Below, in pieces: positions 19,903 through 30,679 of a stretch of 52,609 bases of DNA. The stretch's first letter is position 1. Each line of letters opens with the position of its first letter. The DNA is taken from the NCBI RefSeq assembly GCF_001431595.1, contig NZ_LDJO01000001.1, forward strand, positions 1 through 52,609. The letters run 5' to 3'. Origin of the DNA: Stenotrophomonas acidaminiphila (GTDB lineage Bacteria; Pseudomonadota; Gammaproteobacteria; Xanthomonadales; Xanthomonadaceae). Below the pieces are notes generated by a model. That model saw only the letters and a list, made by a program, of their open reading frames with translations, ran no database searches and was not told where the DNA came from. The translations under genes and the position numbers were made by a program.

Positions 19903-21404
19903 GCCTGCACGACACACCGGACGAGCCCCGGGAGCAGCGCCTGCATCCCTGGTCGTGGCTGTTCGAGCTGCAGCAGCACCTGCAGCAGTTCCTGCTGCCG
20001 CTGGTGGCGCTGCTGTTCTTCGGCAGCCGTCGCCAGGATGGCGAGTGGCCGTTCCACCTGGTCACCCTGGCAGTGCTGCTGGCCATGGCCGGCAGCGCGC
20101 TGCTGCAATACCTGACCTACCGCTACCGGATCGGCGATGACGCACTGACCGTGCGCAGCGGCATCCTCGAGCGCACCCGCCGCGAGATCCCGTTCGCGCG
20201 CATCCACAACGTGGTCGTGCACCAGAACCTGCTGCACCGCCTGTTCGGCGTGGCCGAACTGCGGCTGGAGTCGGCCGCTGGCAACAAGCCCGAAGCGCAG
20301 ATGCGGGTGCTGCGGCTGGAACAGGCGCTGGAACTGGAACGGCTGATCCGCCAGGGCGGCACCCGCGTGCCGCTGGCCGCGGACAGTACCCAGGCCGCTC
20401 CCGGTACGCTGCTCGAACTGCCGCTGCCGGAACTGGTGCGGCTGGGGCTGATCTCCAACCGCGCGCTGGTGGTGGCCGCCGCCGCCATCGGCGCCGTCTG
20501 GCAGATGTTCCCGCGCGAGGTCGCGGAGGATTTCGTCCGCGACCAGGGCCGGCAGGCAATGGGCTATGCCAGCCAGCTGCAGCTGGACAGCGTGCCGCTG
20601 GCCGGCACCGTCGCCGTCGTCCTGTTGCTCGGGCTGCTGCTGATGGCGGCGATGTCCATCGCTCTGGCGATCGTGCAGTACCACGGCTTCCGCCTGAGCG
20701 AGGCCGAGCGCCGGCTGACCGTCGAGCGCGGCCTGCTGACCCGGCTGCGCAGCAGCGTCGCGCACCGCCGCATCCAGGCCTGGACCCTGCGCGAAGGCGT
20801 GATGCACCGCCTGTTCCGGCGTCGCCAGCTGCGCGTGGACATCGCCAGCGGCGGTGGCCAGGAGCAGGAGGGCCGGGCCCTGAAGGAGCTGGCACCGGTG
20901 GCCGCGCCCGCCGCCTGCGACGCACTGCTGCAGCATCTGCTGCCCGGCGTGCAGTGGCCGCCCGCGCAATGGCAGGCGGTGTCGATGCGCGGCTGGTGGC
21001 GGCTGTGCCTGCCGGCGCTGATCATCGTCGCGGCGGCCACGGCACTGGGCTGCCGCCAGTTCGGCGCCTGGGGCCTGCTGCCCCTGCTGTGGCTGCCCTG
21101 GTCGGCGCTCAATGCGCATCGCCAGGTCGCACGCATGGGCTACAGCATCGACCCGCAGCGGGTCGCGATACGCGGCGGATGGTGGAGCCGCTGGTGGCGC
21201 GTGGCCGAGCTGGACAAGCTGCAGGCGCTGCGCCTGGACCGCTCGCCGCTGGACCACTGCTTCGGCACCGCCACGCTCACCCTGGATACCGCCGGCGCTC
21301 TCGGCTCGCCGCCGCTGCGCCTGCATTTCCTCGAGGCCGCGCGCGCCCGCGAACTGATGGAGCATCTGGGGCGGGAGATGGCTCGACGCCGTCTGCGCTG
21401 GTAG
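19899..21404 (+). CDS. Bacterial PH-domain membrane protein, YdbT-like
   Basis: This protein of 501 residues contains repeated units of paired membrane helices plus bPH_2 domains. The first PH unit reads YRYRIGDDALTVRSGILE, RREIPFARIHNVVVHQNLLHRLFG. The second reads LTVERGLLTRLRSSVAHRRIQAW. The third begins YSIDPQRVAIRGGWWSRWW. The start codon is GTG at 19899, within the GTGA overlap with the YdbS-like gene; the N-terminus SLHDTPDEPREQRLHPWS fits the family. It is a membrane protein of unknown role that acts with its upstream partner. Confidence 0.87.
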   Translation: MSLHDTPDEPREQRLHPWSWLFELQQHLQQFLLPLVALLFFGSRRQDGEWPFHLVTLAVLLAMAGSALLQYLTYRYRIGDDALTVRSGILERTRREIPFARIHNVVVHQNLLHRLFGVAELRLESAAGNKPEAQMRVLRLEQALELERLIRQGGTRVPLAADSTQAAPGTLLELPLPELVRLGLISNRALVVAAAAIGAVWQMFPREVAEDFVRDQGRQAMGYASQLQLDSVPLAGTVAVVLLLGLLLMAAMSIALAIVQYHGFRLSEAERRLTVERGLLTRLRSSVAHRRIQAWTLREGVMHRLFRRRQLRVDIASGGGQEQEGRALKELAPVAAPAACDALLQHLLPGVQWPPAQWQAVSMRGWWRLCLPALIIVAAATALGCRQFGAWGLLPLLWLPWSALNAHRQVARMGYSIDPQRVAIRGGWWSRWWRVAELDKLQALRLDRSPLDHCFGTATLTLDTAGALGSPPLRLHFLEAARARELMEHLGREMARRRLRW

Positions 21405-21462
21405 CGGCACCCGCGCGGGCAGGGCCCGGCCCCCGCCCGGTGCGACCTGCGCGCCCGGCGGC

Positions 21463-22518
21463 CTATGCCCGCGAAGGCCCCCAGTAGCCCAGCTCGCGGC
21501 GGATCTGCAGGCCGCGCCAGATCGCGCCCAGCGGCTTGCGCCCGGGCTTCCCCAGGCGGCCGGCGATGAAATCCTCGGTGGCGGCGATCACCCGCTCGGA
21601 CGAACGCCCGTCGCGATACGGATGGATCGAATCGGCATAGCGGGTGATTTCCGCCAGCAGCGCCGGCTCGGGCGACAGCGCGCGCGCCAGCATGTCGGGC
21701 AGGCGCCGCGGGTCGTCGAAATCGAGCATGTGCGGCTGTGGCACGCGGTTGCGGAAGGTCACCACCGGTTTGTGCTGGACGATGAACTCCGAGACGATCG
21801 ACGAAGTGTCCGACACCAGCACATCGGCGGCGCGCTGCGCGGCCATCAGCTGTTCCGGTTCGATGAAGCACGCATTGGCGCCGGCCAGCGCACGGTAGCG
21901 CTCGAAAAGCTCCGGCGCGCACTTGGGGTGCAGGGTCAGCAGCCAGTAGCGTTCGCCGCCGGCGATGTCGGCGGCGATGCTGTCGTACAGGTGCGGCGCC
22001 GCACTGAGGCGCTCGGTGAAGGTGGAACCGAACAGCACCACCGCGCGTCCGCCGGCCGCCGCGCGCAGGCTGGCGGCCTGCCCGCCGTCATCGCGGAACA
22101 GCGGGTCGAGTTTCGGCCAGCCGGTTTCCTTCACCACGAAATGCCGCTCGCGCGCGGCCAGTTCCTGGAACGGCCGCGTCGTCGCCGGCCCCTGCGTGCA
22201 GTACAGGTCGAACAGGCCGCGCACCCGGAAATGGCCGCGGGCGTCCTCGCGCTTCTGCACGTTGAAGCCATGGAACAGCTGCACCTTGGCCCCGGCCACG
22301 AACGGCGGCACCCAGTTGGCGGCGCTGAGCACCGCGCGTGGCCGCATCGCCAGCGCCTGCTGCAGGCCGATGGCCGGTACGCCTGCCAGGGTCGCCCCGG
22401 CCGCGCCGCCCTCGAACCAGGCCGCGACCGCGTGGCCGTCCGCGTGCAACGCCTGCGCCAGAGGCGCGAGAATAGGCAGCGCATAGCGCTCCGTCGCAAA
22501 CAGCAGGTATCCGGCCAT
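21463..22518 (-). CDS. CDP-glycerol glycerophosphotransferase-like protein
   Basis: This GT-B-fold transferase of 351 residues resembles TagB/TagF proteins. Key parts are AKVQLFHGFNVQKRED (the H-G motif), GSTFTERLSAAPHLYDSI, LLTLHPKCAPELFERY and the nucleotide-binding block ADVLVSDTSSIVSEFIVQHKPVVTF. In Gram-negatives such proteins are linked to LPS or capsule and may transfer a polyol-phosphate or other group; the substrate is unknown. The start is taken as ATG at 22518 (MAGYLLFATERYALP); ATG at 22524 is equally open. It is divergent from the GT2 gene, whose start at 22523 lies only 5 bases away, so the promoters must lie within the opposing coding regions. Confidence 0.85.
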   Translation of the reverse strand: MAGYLLFATERYALPILAPLAQALHADGHAVAAWFEGGAAGATLAGVPAIGLQQALAMRPRAVLSAANWVPPFVAGAKVQLFHGFNVQKREDARGHFRVRGLFDLYCTQGPATTRPFQELAARERHFVVKETGWPKLDPLFRDDGGQAASLRAAAGGRAVVLFGSTFTERLSAAPHLYDSIAADIAGGERYWLLTLHPKCAPELFERYRALAGANACFIEPEQLMAAQRAADVLVSDTSSIVSEFIVQHKPVVTFRNRVPQPHMLDFDDPRRLPDMLARALSPEPALLAEITRYADSIHPYRDGRSSERVIAATEDFIAGRLGKPGRKPLGAIWRGLQIRRELGYWGPSRA

Positions 22519-22522
22519 CACC

Positions 22523-23335
22523 ATGTCCTCTTCGACCGCTCCCACCGAACGGCCTCGCATCACGGCCTGCATTATCGCGTTCAACGAAGCCGCACGCATC
22601 GGCGACTGCCTGGCCTCGCTGGCGTTCTGCGACGAGATCGTGGTGGTGGATTCGTACTCCAGCGACGCCACCGTGGCCATCGCCGAAGCAGCCGGCGCGC
22701 GGGTGCTGCAGCGCGCGTTCGACGGATTCCGCAGCCAGAAGGCGTACTGCGTGGAGCAGGCCCGCCACGACTGGGTGCTGTGCCTGGACGCCGACGAGCG
22801 TGTGGGTACCGAACTCCGGCACGCCATCGAGCAGGCCCGGGACACCGGGTTCGACGGTGCGGCCGGCTACCGGTTCGCCCGCCTGTCCGAGTACTTCGGC
22901 CGGTTCCTGCGCCACGGCAACGCCTACCCGGACCGCGTGCTGCGCCTGTTCGACCGCCGTCGTGGCGGTTGGCGCGGCGCGCGCGAGATCCACGAGGCCG
23001 CCAGCGTCGATGGCCCGGTGCGCACGCTGCGCGGCGACCTGGTCCACTACCCCTATCGTTCATTCGAACAGCAGCTGGCCAAGACCCAGCGCTACGCGCG
23101 GATGATGGCCGAGCACGAGTTCGCCCGCGGCAAGCGCGCCACCCTGGGCAAACTGGTACTGGCGCCGGCCTGGCGCTTCTGGCGCGGCTGGCTGCTGCGC
23201 GGCGGCTTCCGCGACGGCTGGCACGGCCTGGTGTATGCCTACGTGCGCGCCAACTACGTGCGGCAGAAGACCATCATGCTGTGGCTGCTGCAGAACGGCC
23301 GGAACGTGGCCGATCCGCCGCGCGATCAGCCCTGA
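22523..23335 (+). CDS. Glycosyltransferase family 2, LPS core type (WaaE/KdtX-like)
   Basis: This is a GT-A inverting glycosyltransferase of 270 residues. The nucleotide-sugar site is ITACIIAFNEAARIGDCLAS with VVVDSYSSD; the metal-binding DXD equivalent is VLCLDADERVG. The C-terminal part RANYVRQKTIMLWLL is characteristic of the WaaE/KdtX group, which adds glucose or heptose to the LPS inner core. It is cytoplasmic and membrane-peripheral. It converges on the O-antigen ligase gene with a 10-base gap. Confidence 0.9.
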   Translation: MSSSTAPTERPRITACIIAFNEAARIGDCLASLAFCDEIVVVDSYSSDATVAIAEAAGARVLQRAFDGFRSQKAYCVEQARHDWVLCLDADERVGTELRHAIEQARDTGFDGAAGYRFARLSEYFGRFLRHGNAYPDRVLRLFDRRRGGWRGAREIHEAASVDGPVRTLRGDLVHYPYRSFEQQLAKTQRYARMMAEHEFARGKRATLGKLVLAPAWRFWRGWLLRGGFRDGWHGLVYAYVRANYVRQKTIMLWLLQNGRNVADPPRDQP

Positions 23336-23345
23336 ACCGGCTGCC

Positions 23346-24689
23346 TCAGCCGCGGACCGGCTGCCGCTGTTCGGCGGTCCGCTGCCCTGGCTGCCGCTGC
23401 TCGTTCTGCCGGCGGTAGCGCTCGGAGGCCGCCACCAGCGACAGGCCCGTAAGCACGCCCACCAGGGTGGCATAGGTGCTGACGGTTATCTGGTGGGCGA
23501 ACATCGACTGGGTCACGCCGCACAGGATGTAGGCCACCACCACCATCACCCCGGCCGCTGCCGGGCCGCGGAATCCGTCCACGCCGCTATGGCGATGCAG
23601 GTGGATGAAGAGCCACAGCGGCAGGCCGTAGATGCACAGCAGCAGCAGCAGGCCGGGGATGCCCTGGGTGGCGCCCCACTCGGCGATGTCGTTGTGCGCG
23701 TGCCCCAGGTGGCAGCGCGCCTCCACCGCCTGCGGCAGCCGGCAGTCCGGCAGGCGCTGCATGGCGATGTCGAACTTGCCGATGCCCACGCCCGTCCATG
23801 GATGCTCGCGGAACGTGTCCCAGGCCACCTGCAGCCGTTCCAGGCGTGCACCGGCCGACGAGTCCACGTCTCCGGCCTCGATGCGCTGCACGTCGCTGTG
23901 CAGTTCGGTCAGGCGGGTAAGCTCGCGCAGTTGCGGGACCGCCAGCACCAGCGTCGCCGCAACCAGCAGCAGCCCGGCCAGCGACACCAGGCGCAGGCGT
24001 CCGCTGCCGCGGCGTATCGACAGCGTCATCGCCACCAGCAGTGCCAGCAGCGCCGGCCATACGCCGCGGCTGCCACTGAGCAGGATCACCGTGCCACCAG
24101 CCGCCATGCCCAGCGCGATCCAGCCCCAGCGCCCCGGGGGACGACAGAACACCAGCAGGATCATGAGCACCAGGGTGACATCGGCCAACACGATGGAATT
24201 GGTCCACGCCTCCGCACGCGGCCAGCCCTGGACCACCTGGTAAGCGGCGATGGCCAGGGTCGCGAACAGGCCGAACAGCGCGCCCCACCACAGCATTTCC
24301 TGACGGGGCCGGAACGCGCATACCCACAGCAGCACCCAGGGCATGGCCAGGAACCGGGTGCGGTAGCCTTCATCCCTGAACGCCTCGGCGGACTGCCACG
24401 ACGACACCAGCGACGAGGCCAGCGCCGCCACGGTCAGGGCCAACAGCAGGTAGCCGATGACGCCGGCACGCACGCGCCACAGGTCGGAAAACCCCCGCGC
24501 ACTGGTCAGCAGCAGTACCAGGGCAAACGGCAGCACGTTGAAGGGCGTGCTCACCATCGCCGCCGGCAACAGGAACAGCCCTGCCGATGCCAGCATGCCC
24601 AATGCGTCTTTCCGCTCAAGACCAGTGGTCGCGGTATACGTCAGATTGCGTGCCATCCTTGCAACTCTGGGACCAACGCCATGAATCAT
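23346..24689 (-). CDS. O-antigen ligase/polymerase family protein (Wzy_C)
   Basis: This polytopic inner-membrane protein of 447 residues has about 10-12 helices, for example LALTVAALASSLVSSW and VLMILLVFCRPPG. The large periplasmic loop includes WTGVGIGKFDIAMQRLP and the signature LGHAHNDIAEWGATQGIPG, whose HAHN motif marks WaaL-type ligases and related polymerases. The role is joining O-antigen to lipid A-core in the periplasm, or polymerising it. The start at 24689 has GGGA 9 bases upstream; M at 24656 is an alternative. The C-terminal tail is Gln/Arg rich (RRQNEQRQPGQR). Confidence 0.9.
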   Translation of the reverse strand: MIHGVGPRVARMARNLTYTATTGLERKDALGMLASAGLFLLPAAMVSTPFNVLPFALVLLLTSARGFSDLWRVRAGVIGYLLLALTVAALASSLVSSWQSAEAFRDEGYRTRFLAMPWVLLWVCAFRPRQEMLWWGALFGLFATLAIAAYQVVQGWPRAEAWTNSIVLADVTLVLMILLVFCRPPGRWGWIALGMAAGGTVILLSGSRGVWPALLALLVAMTLSIRRGSGRLRLVSLAGLLLVAATLVLAVPQLRELTRLTELHSDVQRIEAGDVDSSAGARLERLQVAWDTFREHPWTGVGIGKFDIAMQRLPDCRLPQAVEARCHLGHAHNDIAEWGATQGIPGLLLLLCIYGLPLWLFIHLHRHSGVDGFRGPAAAGVMVVVAYILCGVTQSMFAHQITVSTYATLVGVLTGLSLVAASERYRRQNEQRQPGQRTAEQRQPVRG

Positions 24690-24827
24690 TCCCTACCAGA
24701 CACGCCACGACCGGCGTCCATGGCCCTTGCGGTCGTGGATACCACCCCGGCCTAGACAACCGGGGGACAATACCACGCCTGTATGATTGTCCTTAACAGG
24801 CGGCTTCCTCCCGGCGATATCTCCTCA

Positions 24828-25762
<935 letters not shown>

Positions 25763-25766
<4 letters not shown>

Positions 25767-26689
25767 GCATCGCGGCCACCACGTTCTCGGTCGTCATCAC
25801 CAGCTACAACTACCTGCAGTTCGTCGTGGAGGCGGTGGAGAGCGCGCTTGCGCAGACCCGGCCGGCCGCGCAGGTCATCGTCGTCGACGATGGCTCCAGC
25901 GATGGCTCGCCGGCCATGCTGCAACAGCGCTACGGCGCCGATCCGCGCGTGACCCTGCTGTTCGGCGAGAACGAGGGCCAACTGGCCGCGTTCCAGCGCG
26001 GCACGGCCGCCGCCAGCGGCGACGTGGTCTGCTTCCTGGATGCCGACGACCGCTGGAAACCGCAGTACCTGGAGAAGATCGGCGCGGTCTACGACGCACG
26101 GCGCGATGTCGATTTCGTGTTCAGCGACCTGCGCACCTTCGGCATCGACAACCAGGACATCCTGTACGAGGACAGCAAGGCGCCGATCGACCTGGGCTAC
26201 ACCGCGATCAGCACCTACTTCTTCGTCACCTGGTACGGCGCACCGACCTCGGCGCTTTCCCTGCGCCGGCGCTGGGCGGACACCGTGCTGGACCTGCCGC
26301 CCAGTTTCCGCAAGCAGTGGAAGCTGTGCGCCGATGCCTGCCTGGTCCACGGTGCCAGCATCCTGGGCGCGCGCAAGTTCTACCTGCCGACCGGCTGCGT
26401 CGAATACCGGACCCACGGCAGCAACGGCTGGTGGGCGACCCGCCAGGAGCCGGCCTCGCTGCACCTCAACGGCCTGCGCAACTACGGGATCGTCCGCCAC
26501 TACGCATGGCGCAGCGGGCTGGACGACAACTGCTGCGTGCTCAGCAAGAACGAGTACCGCACCAAGCCCGCACCGACGCGCAAGGAGCGCAAACGCTATG
26601 CGTCGCTGGCCCTGCGCGGCGATGCGCCGTGGTGGAAGCGTTACGAGCGCGCGGCCAGCATCCTGTTCGGGCACAGGCGCGGCCGCTGA
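25763..26689 (+). CDS. Glycosyltransferase family 2
   Basis: This is a GT-A glycosyltransferase of 308 residues. It begins [20 protein letters not shown] with [11 protein letters not shown], and the metal site is [13 protein letters not shown]. The C-terminal half (about residues 150-308) has [16 protein letters not shown] and a basic tail, likely for membrane contact. It is translationally coupled to the UDP-glucuronate decarboxylase gene, which suggests UDP-xylose or UDP-glucuronate as donor; that is inference from gene order. Confidence 0.88.
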
Positions 26690-26725
26690 AAGCCGGGCCT
26701 CCCGCGCGCCAGCGCGTGCCGGTGG

Positions 26726-27490
26726 TCAGCGACAGGACACTGCCCGGGTGCGGAAACGCCCGGGCAGGTTGTGCAGGAACCAGCGCACGTCAAGCTTGAG
26801 GCGATAGCCCTCCCGGGCAAGCCAGCGCCACGGCCCGACCGGTTCCTTCTCCCCGGTGCGGGCCTGGATGATCGACTCGAAGCTCTCGTCGCTGCTGACC
26901 AGGCCCGGCTTCAGGCCCAGGCATTCCACGCCGTGCAGCCAGGCCAGGTCCATGTAGTCGTCGACCGCCACGACCCATTCGTCCGCATGCCGCAGGAACC
27001 GCTCCGCCGCCGCCGGCGCCAGGTAGTAGCCGAACGTGCACAGCGGGCTGCGCCAGTAGCGGTGCAGGACGAACTCACCGAAACGGCACCACGGTTCGCT
27101 GGGCCTGTCGGCGGCATGCAGGCGGAAATACCCCACCTCCTCTGGCAACTGCGGCAGATCGGCCAGCAACCCCGGCAGGCGCGGGTCGATCGCGATGTCG
27201 TCTTCCAGCACCAGCATCGGCTGGCCACTTTCCACGCAGCGCTGCCAGAGCAGGTAGTGGCTGGCCCAGCAGCCCACCTCCCCCGGACGGAACGGCCTGC
27301 CCTTGCGCAGCAGCCGCTTCTTCTCGGCGACGTGGCCGAAAAGTGGATGCGGCTGGCGCCCGTTCACCGCTGAGAAGAACCGGAAGCGCAGCCCCCGCGC
27401 GGCCGCCTGGCGCTCCTTCGACACCCGCCGGTCAGCCGATGCGGGCAGGTTGATGACGTAGATCGGCAGTTCGCTCGTTGACCGAGACAT
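26726..27490 (-). CDS. Glycosyltransferase family 25 (LPS biosynthesis)
   Basis: This enzyme of 254 residues belongs to the Lex2/LpsA-type GT25 family. It starts LPIYVINLPASADRRVSKE, the GT25 hallmark, followed by the LTEGEVGCWASH-type segment (FRPGEVGCWASHYLLWQ) and MLVLEDDIAIDP, the acidic metal-binding site. GT25 enzymes typically add galactose or glucose to LPS outer core. The start at 27490 gives the family N-terminus; no strong ribosome binding site is seen. It converges on the GT2 gene. Confidence 0.9.
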   Translation of the reverse strand: MSRSTSELPIYVINLPASADRRVSKERQAAARGLRFRFFSAVNGRQPHPLFGHVAEKKRLLRKGRPFRPGEVGCWASHYLLWQRCVESGQPMLVLEDDIAIDPRLPGLLADLPQLPEEVGYFRLHAADRPSEPWCRFGEFVLHRYWRSPLCTFGYYLAPAAAERFLRHADEWVVAVDDYMDLAWLHGVECLGLKPGLVSSDESFESIIQARTGEKEPVGPWRWLAREGYRLKLDVRWFLHNLPGRFRTRAVSCR

Positions 27491-27654
27491 GACAGAGACT
27501 TCTGGTTTCAGGGAAACGACGACGGTGGAACGCGGAACGCCCTGCCTGCAGGGCATCCGGGCCCGCGGCGCATACCACCGGCTTCGGGCGGGGCGGCTTC
27601 ACATGACCCGCACATACCTTCACCAGCATTGCACGACCATCAGAAAACCGACGT

Positions 27655-27677
27655 GAATGGGCGTCGCCGGCCCATTC
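27655..27677 (-). terminator. Likely terminator of rsmB
   Basis: A perfect 8-bp stem GAATGGGC/GCCCATTC with a 7-base loop begins 3 bases after the rsmB stop. It is followed on the reverse strand, after about 8 bases, by TTTTC. The offset of the T run lowers confidence. Confidence 0.5.
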
Positions 27678-27679
27678 AG

Positions 27680-29017
27680 TCAGTGATTCTTCACCAGCCG
27701 CGCATGGAAGAAGCCATCACCGTCGTGCTCGCCCGGCAGGCGCTGGCGCGTCCCGGCATCGTCGTGGCCGAAGCCCTCCGGCAGCCGGTCGATGCGCGCA
27801 TCCTCCGTCCGCGCCAGGAAGGCGGCGATCTGCTGCTGGTTCTCGCGACGCAGGATCGAACAGGTGGCGTACACCAGCACGCCGCCCGGCGCGAGCACCT
27901 GCCACAGGGCATCGAGCAGCCGCGCCTGCTGGGCAACCAGCGCATCGATGTCGCCGGGACGCCGGTGCAACAGCACGTCGGGCTGGCGACGGATCACGCC
28001 GGTGGCCGAACACGGCGCATCCAGCAGCACCGCGTCGAAGGGCTCGCCGTCCCACCACGCGGCGCAATCGGCCGCGTCAGCCGCCCGCACCTGCGCCGAG
28101 GCGCCCACACCGGTGCGGTTGAAGGTCTCGCGGATGCGCTGCAGGCGCCGCGCATCCACGTCCAGCGCCAGCAGCCGCAGGCCGGGATCGCGTTCCAGCA
28201 GGTGCGCCGCCTTGCCGCCAGGGGCGGCGCAGGCATCGAGCACCCGCGCACCGGGCGCCGGCGCCAGTGCATCGGCCACCTGCTGCGCAGACAGGTCCTG
28301 TACCGACACCGCGCCCTCACCGAAGCCCGGCAGGCTGGCGACCGGCACCGCGACCGGCAGGCGGATCGCGTCGGCGGCCAGGGCCGAGCCCTCGGCCTCG
28401 ATGCCCGCCTCGTGCAGCAGCGAGAGATAGGCATCGCGCGGGTAGCGCTGGCGGTTGACCCGCAGCCACAGCGGCGCCGGCTGCAGGCTGGCGGCGAACA
28501 CCGCCCCGGCCTGCGCCGGCCAGTCCCGGCGCACATGCTCCTGCAGCCAGGCCGGCCATGCGTCCTCGGCACGGGCGTCGGGGAAACCTTCACGCTGCGC
28601 CCGGCGCAGCACCGCGTTGACCAGCCCGGCCTGGCGCTCGCGCCCCAGCGCGCGTGCCGCATCGACCGTGGCCGACAGCGCGGCATGGGCCGGCAGCTGC
28701 AGCGCATCGAGCTGGGCGAAGCCGGCCAGCAGCAGCCCCTTCAGGTCGGCGTCGCGCGCCCCCAGCGGTTTCTGCAGCCATTGCCGCAACGCCTGCTCGT
28801 AGACCGCGTGGCGGCGCAGCGCGGCGAAGCAGATCGCTTCCAGCAGGGCGCGGTCACGGCCATCGTCCAGCTTCGGCAGCACGGCCGCCAGCTCGGCCTT
28901 CAACGAACGGCCGCGGCCGGCGACTGCCGCCAACACCTTGGCCGCCAGCAGGCGCGTCTGCACGCCCGGCTGGTGTGCGGCGCCGCCCTTCCACGGCCCG
29001 GATGCCGAGACCACCAT
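27680..29017 (-). CDS. rsmB: 16S rRNA (cytosine-967 C5) methyltransferase
   Basis: This SAM-dependent enzyme of 445 residues methylates C967 of 16S rRNA. An N-terminal NusB-like RNA-binding domain ([21 protein letters not shown], about residues 22-150) precedes the Rossmann methyltransferase domain. That domain has [17 protein letters not shown] (SAM site), [20 protein letters not shown] and [20 protein letters not shown], with the two catalytic cysteines. The start at 29017, 4 bases after the fmt stop and preceded by GGAGG, is chosen over 29053. It forms the conserved def-fmt-rsmB operon. Confidence 0.96.
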   Translation of the reverse strand: MVVSASGPWKGGAAHQPGVQTRLLAAKVLAAVAGRGRSLKAELAAVLPKLDDGRDRALLEAICFAALRRHAVYEQALRQWLQKPLGARDADLKGLLLAGFAQLDALQLPAHAALSATVDAARALGRERQAGLVNAVLRRAQREGFPDARAEDAWPAWLQEHVRRDWPAQAGAVFAASLQPAPLWLRVNRQRYPRDAYLSLLHEAGIEAEGSALAADAIRLPVAVPVASLPGFGEGAVSVQDLSAQQVADALAPAPGARVLDACAAPGGKAAHLLERDPGLRLLALDVDARRLQRIRETFNRTGVGASAQVRAADAADCAAWWDGEPFDAVLLDAPCSATGVIRRQPDVLLHRRPGDIDALVAQQARLLDALWQVLAPGGVLVYATCSILRRENQQQIAAFLARTEDARIDRLPEGFGHDDAGTRQRLPGEHDGDGFFHARLVKNH

Positions 29018-29021
29018 CCGC

Positions 29022-29945
29022 TCAGCCCTCCACCGGCAGGTCGCGGCGGGCATTGAGGTAGTCGGCGGCGGTGATCGCCTTGCCGCCCTCGCGCTGCACC
29101 ACGCGCAGGCGCAGTGCGCCCTGCCCGCAGGCGATGTCGATGCCCTCGCGGGATGCGCCGATCACCGTGCCCGGCGCCTTGCCGCGGTTGTCGTCGGTGG
29201 CCACCGCACCATGGATGCGCACGCGCTCGCCGGCCAGCATGGCCTCGGCCACCGGCCACGGGTTGAAGGCGCGCACCCGCCGCGCCAGCGCCGCGGCGTC
29301 CTGGCTCCAGTCCAGCCGCGCCTCGGCCTTGTCGAGCTTGTGCGCATAGGTGACGCCGGCCTCGGGCTGCGGCTGCGCGACCGGCTTGAGGCCGGCGCGC
29401 AGCAGGCCCAGGCCGTCGGACAACACCTGCGCGCCCATCTCGGCCAGGCGGTCGTGCAGCAGGCCGCCGGTATCGGTGTCGGCGATGGCCGTGCGCTGGC
29501 TCAACAGCACCGGCCCGGTATCCAGCCCGGCCTCCATCTGCATCAGGCACACCCCGGTCTCGCCGTCACCGGCCTCGATCGCGCGCTGGATCGGGGCCGC
29601 GCCGCGCCAGCGCGGCAGCAGCGAGGCATGCACGTTCCAGCAGCCGTGGGTGGGAATGGCGAGCACCGCCCTGGGCAGGATCAGGCCATAGGCGACCACG
29701 ACCATCAGGTCCGGCTGCAGGTCGCGCAGTTGCTGCTGGGCCTCGGCGCCCTTCAGGCTCTCGGGCTGGAACACCGGGATCCCGCGGGCGATGGCATCGA
29801 GCTTGACCGGCGACGGCATCAGCCCACGGCCGCGGCCGGCCGGACGGTCGGGCTGGGTGTACACCGCGACCACCTCATGGTGGCGCGCGGCCGCACCGAG
29901 CGAGGCGACGGCGAATTCCGGCGTACCGGCAAAAACGATTCTCAT
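29022..29945 (-). CDS. fmt: Methionyl-tRNA formyltransferase
   Basis: This enzyme formylates initiator Met-tRNA with 10-formyl-tetrahydrofolate. It has 307 residues. The N-terminus [16 protein letters not shown], the catalytic region [33 protein letters not shown] (Asn-His-Asp site) and METGLDTG-type segment [11 protein letters not shown] are all present, with a normal C-terminal OB-fold domain. The start at 29945 has GGAG upstream. It lies 88 bases after def and 4 bases before rsmB. Confidence 0.97.
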   Translation of the reverse strand: MRIVFAGTPEFAVASLGAAARHHEVVAVYTQPDRPAGRGRGLMPSPVKLDAIARGIPVFQPESLKGAEAQQQLRDLQPDLMVVVAYGLILPRAVLAIPTHGCWNVHASLLPRWRGAAPIQRAIEAGDGETGVCLMQMEAGLDTGPVLLSQRTAIADTDTGGLLHDRLAEMGAQVLSDGLGLLRAGLKPVAQPQPEAGVTYAHKLDKAEARLDWSQDAAALARRVRAFNPWPVAEAMLAGERVRIHGAVATDDNRGKAPGTVIGASREGIDIACGQGALRLRVVQREGGKAITAADYLNARRDLPVEG

Positions 29946-30033
29946 GGCAATCCAACTCCCGGAAAGAACGACGGCGCCGGGGACGGCGCCGTGCGATGCG
30001 CTGGTGCACGCCCGGCCAGGCCGGGGGCGCGGC

Positions 30034-30549
30034 TCAGGCGACGTGCTTGCGCTGCTTGGCCAGCTTCTTGCGCACCATCTCGCGCTTGAGCGGCGAGAGG
30101 TAATCGATGAACAGCTTGCCGTCCAGGTGGTCCATCTCGTGCTGGATGCAGGTGGCCAGCAGGCCTTCGGCCTCCAGCTCCCGTGCGCGGCCCTCGCGGT
30201 CGAGGAAGCGCACCACGATGCTGTCGGCACGGGTCACGTCGGCATAGATGCCGGGCACCGACAGGCAGCCTTCCTGGTAGACCCGGCCGCCTTCGCTGGC
30301 GCTGGCGATCTGCGGGTTGATGAAGACCTGCGGCGCGTCGTGCTCCTCGCTGACGTCGATCACCATGAAGCGCTTGTGCACGTCCACCTGGCTGGCGGCC
30401 AGGCCGATGCCGGGGGCGTCGTACATGGTCTGGAACATGTCGTCGAGCAGCTGCTGGAACGCCGGGGTGGTCACTTCGGCAGGGTCGACCGGGACCGCCT
30501 TGGTGCGCAGCCGCGGGTCGGGGAATTCGAGAATGGGCAGGAGGGCCAT
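30034..30549 (-). CDS. def: Peptide deformylase
   Basis: This Fe2+-dependent metallopeptidase of 171 residues removes the N-formyl group from nascent proteins. The three motifs are intact: [15 protein letters not shown] (metal-ligand Cys) and QHEMDHLDG (HExxH type). The start [15 protein letters not shown] matches the family exactly. An 8-bp inverted repeat at 29971-29992 in the gap to fmt lacks a T run. It is divergent from the LysM gene. Confidence 0.98.
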   Translation of the reverse strand: MALLPILEFPDPRLRTKAVPVDPAEVTTPAFQQLLDDMFQTMYDAPGIGLAASQVDVHKRFMVIDVSEEHDAPQVFINPQIASASEGGRVYQEGCLSVPGIYADVTRADSIVVRFLDREGRARELEAEGLLATCIQHEMDHLDGKLFIDYLSPLKREMVRKKLAKQRKHVA

Positions 30550-30637
30550 GGGGTGCACCGGATGGGAGATGCCGCACAATTCGGCAGGACGTCCCAATTC
30601 TAGCGCCTGCGCTTGCCCCGCGCCCCGGGTTCTGCAC

Positions 30638-30643
30638 TATAGT
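30638..30643. promoter_or_regulatory. Candidate -10 element in the def/LysM divergent region
   Basis: The sequence ACTATAGT is palindromic, so TATAGT can serve as a -10 on either strand. For the LysM gene it lies 37 bases before the start, with TTGCCC at 30613-30618 as a possible but widely spaced (19-base) -35. Confidence 0.4.
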
Positions 30644-30679
30644 GCGCGAACCTGTTGGGGAATCAGGCAGATCGCAGCC

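Noticed and set aside
18543..21410. A 955-codon reverse frame over ribA and the PH-domain genes
   Set aside because: It is antisense to three genes with clear family motifs and shows no motif of its own.
29971..29992. Terminator between def and fmt
   Set aside because: An 8-bp GC-rich inverted repeat exists but no T run follows on either strand, and the genes form a conserved operon.
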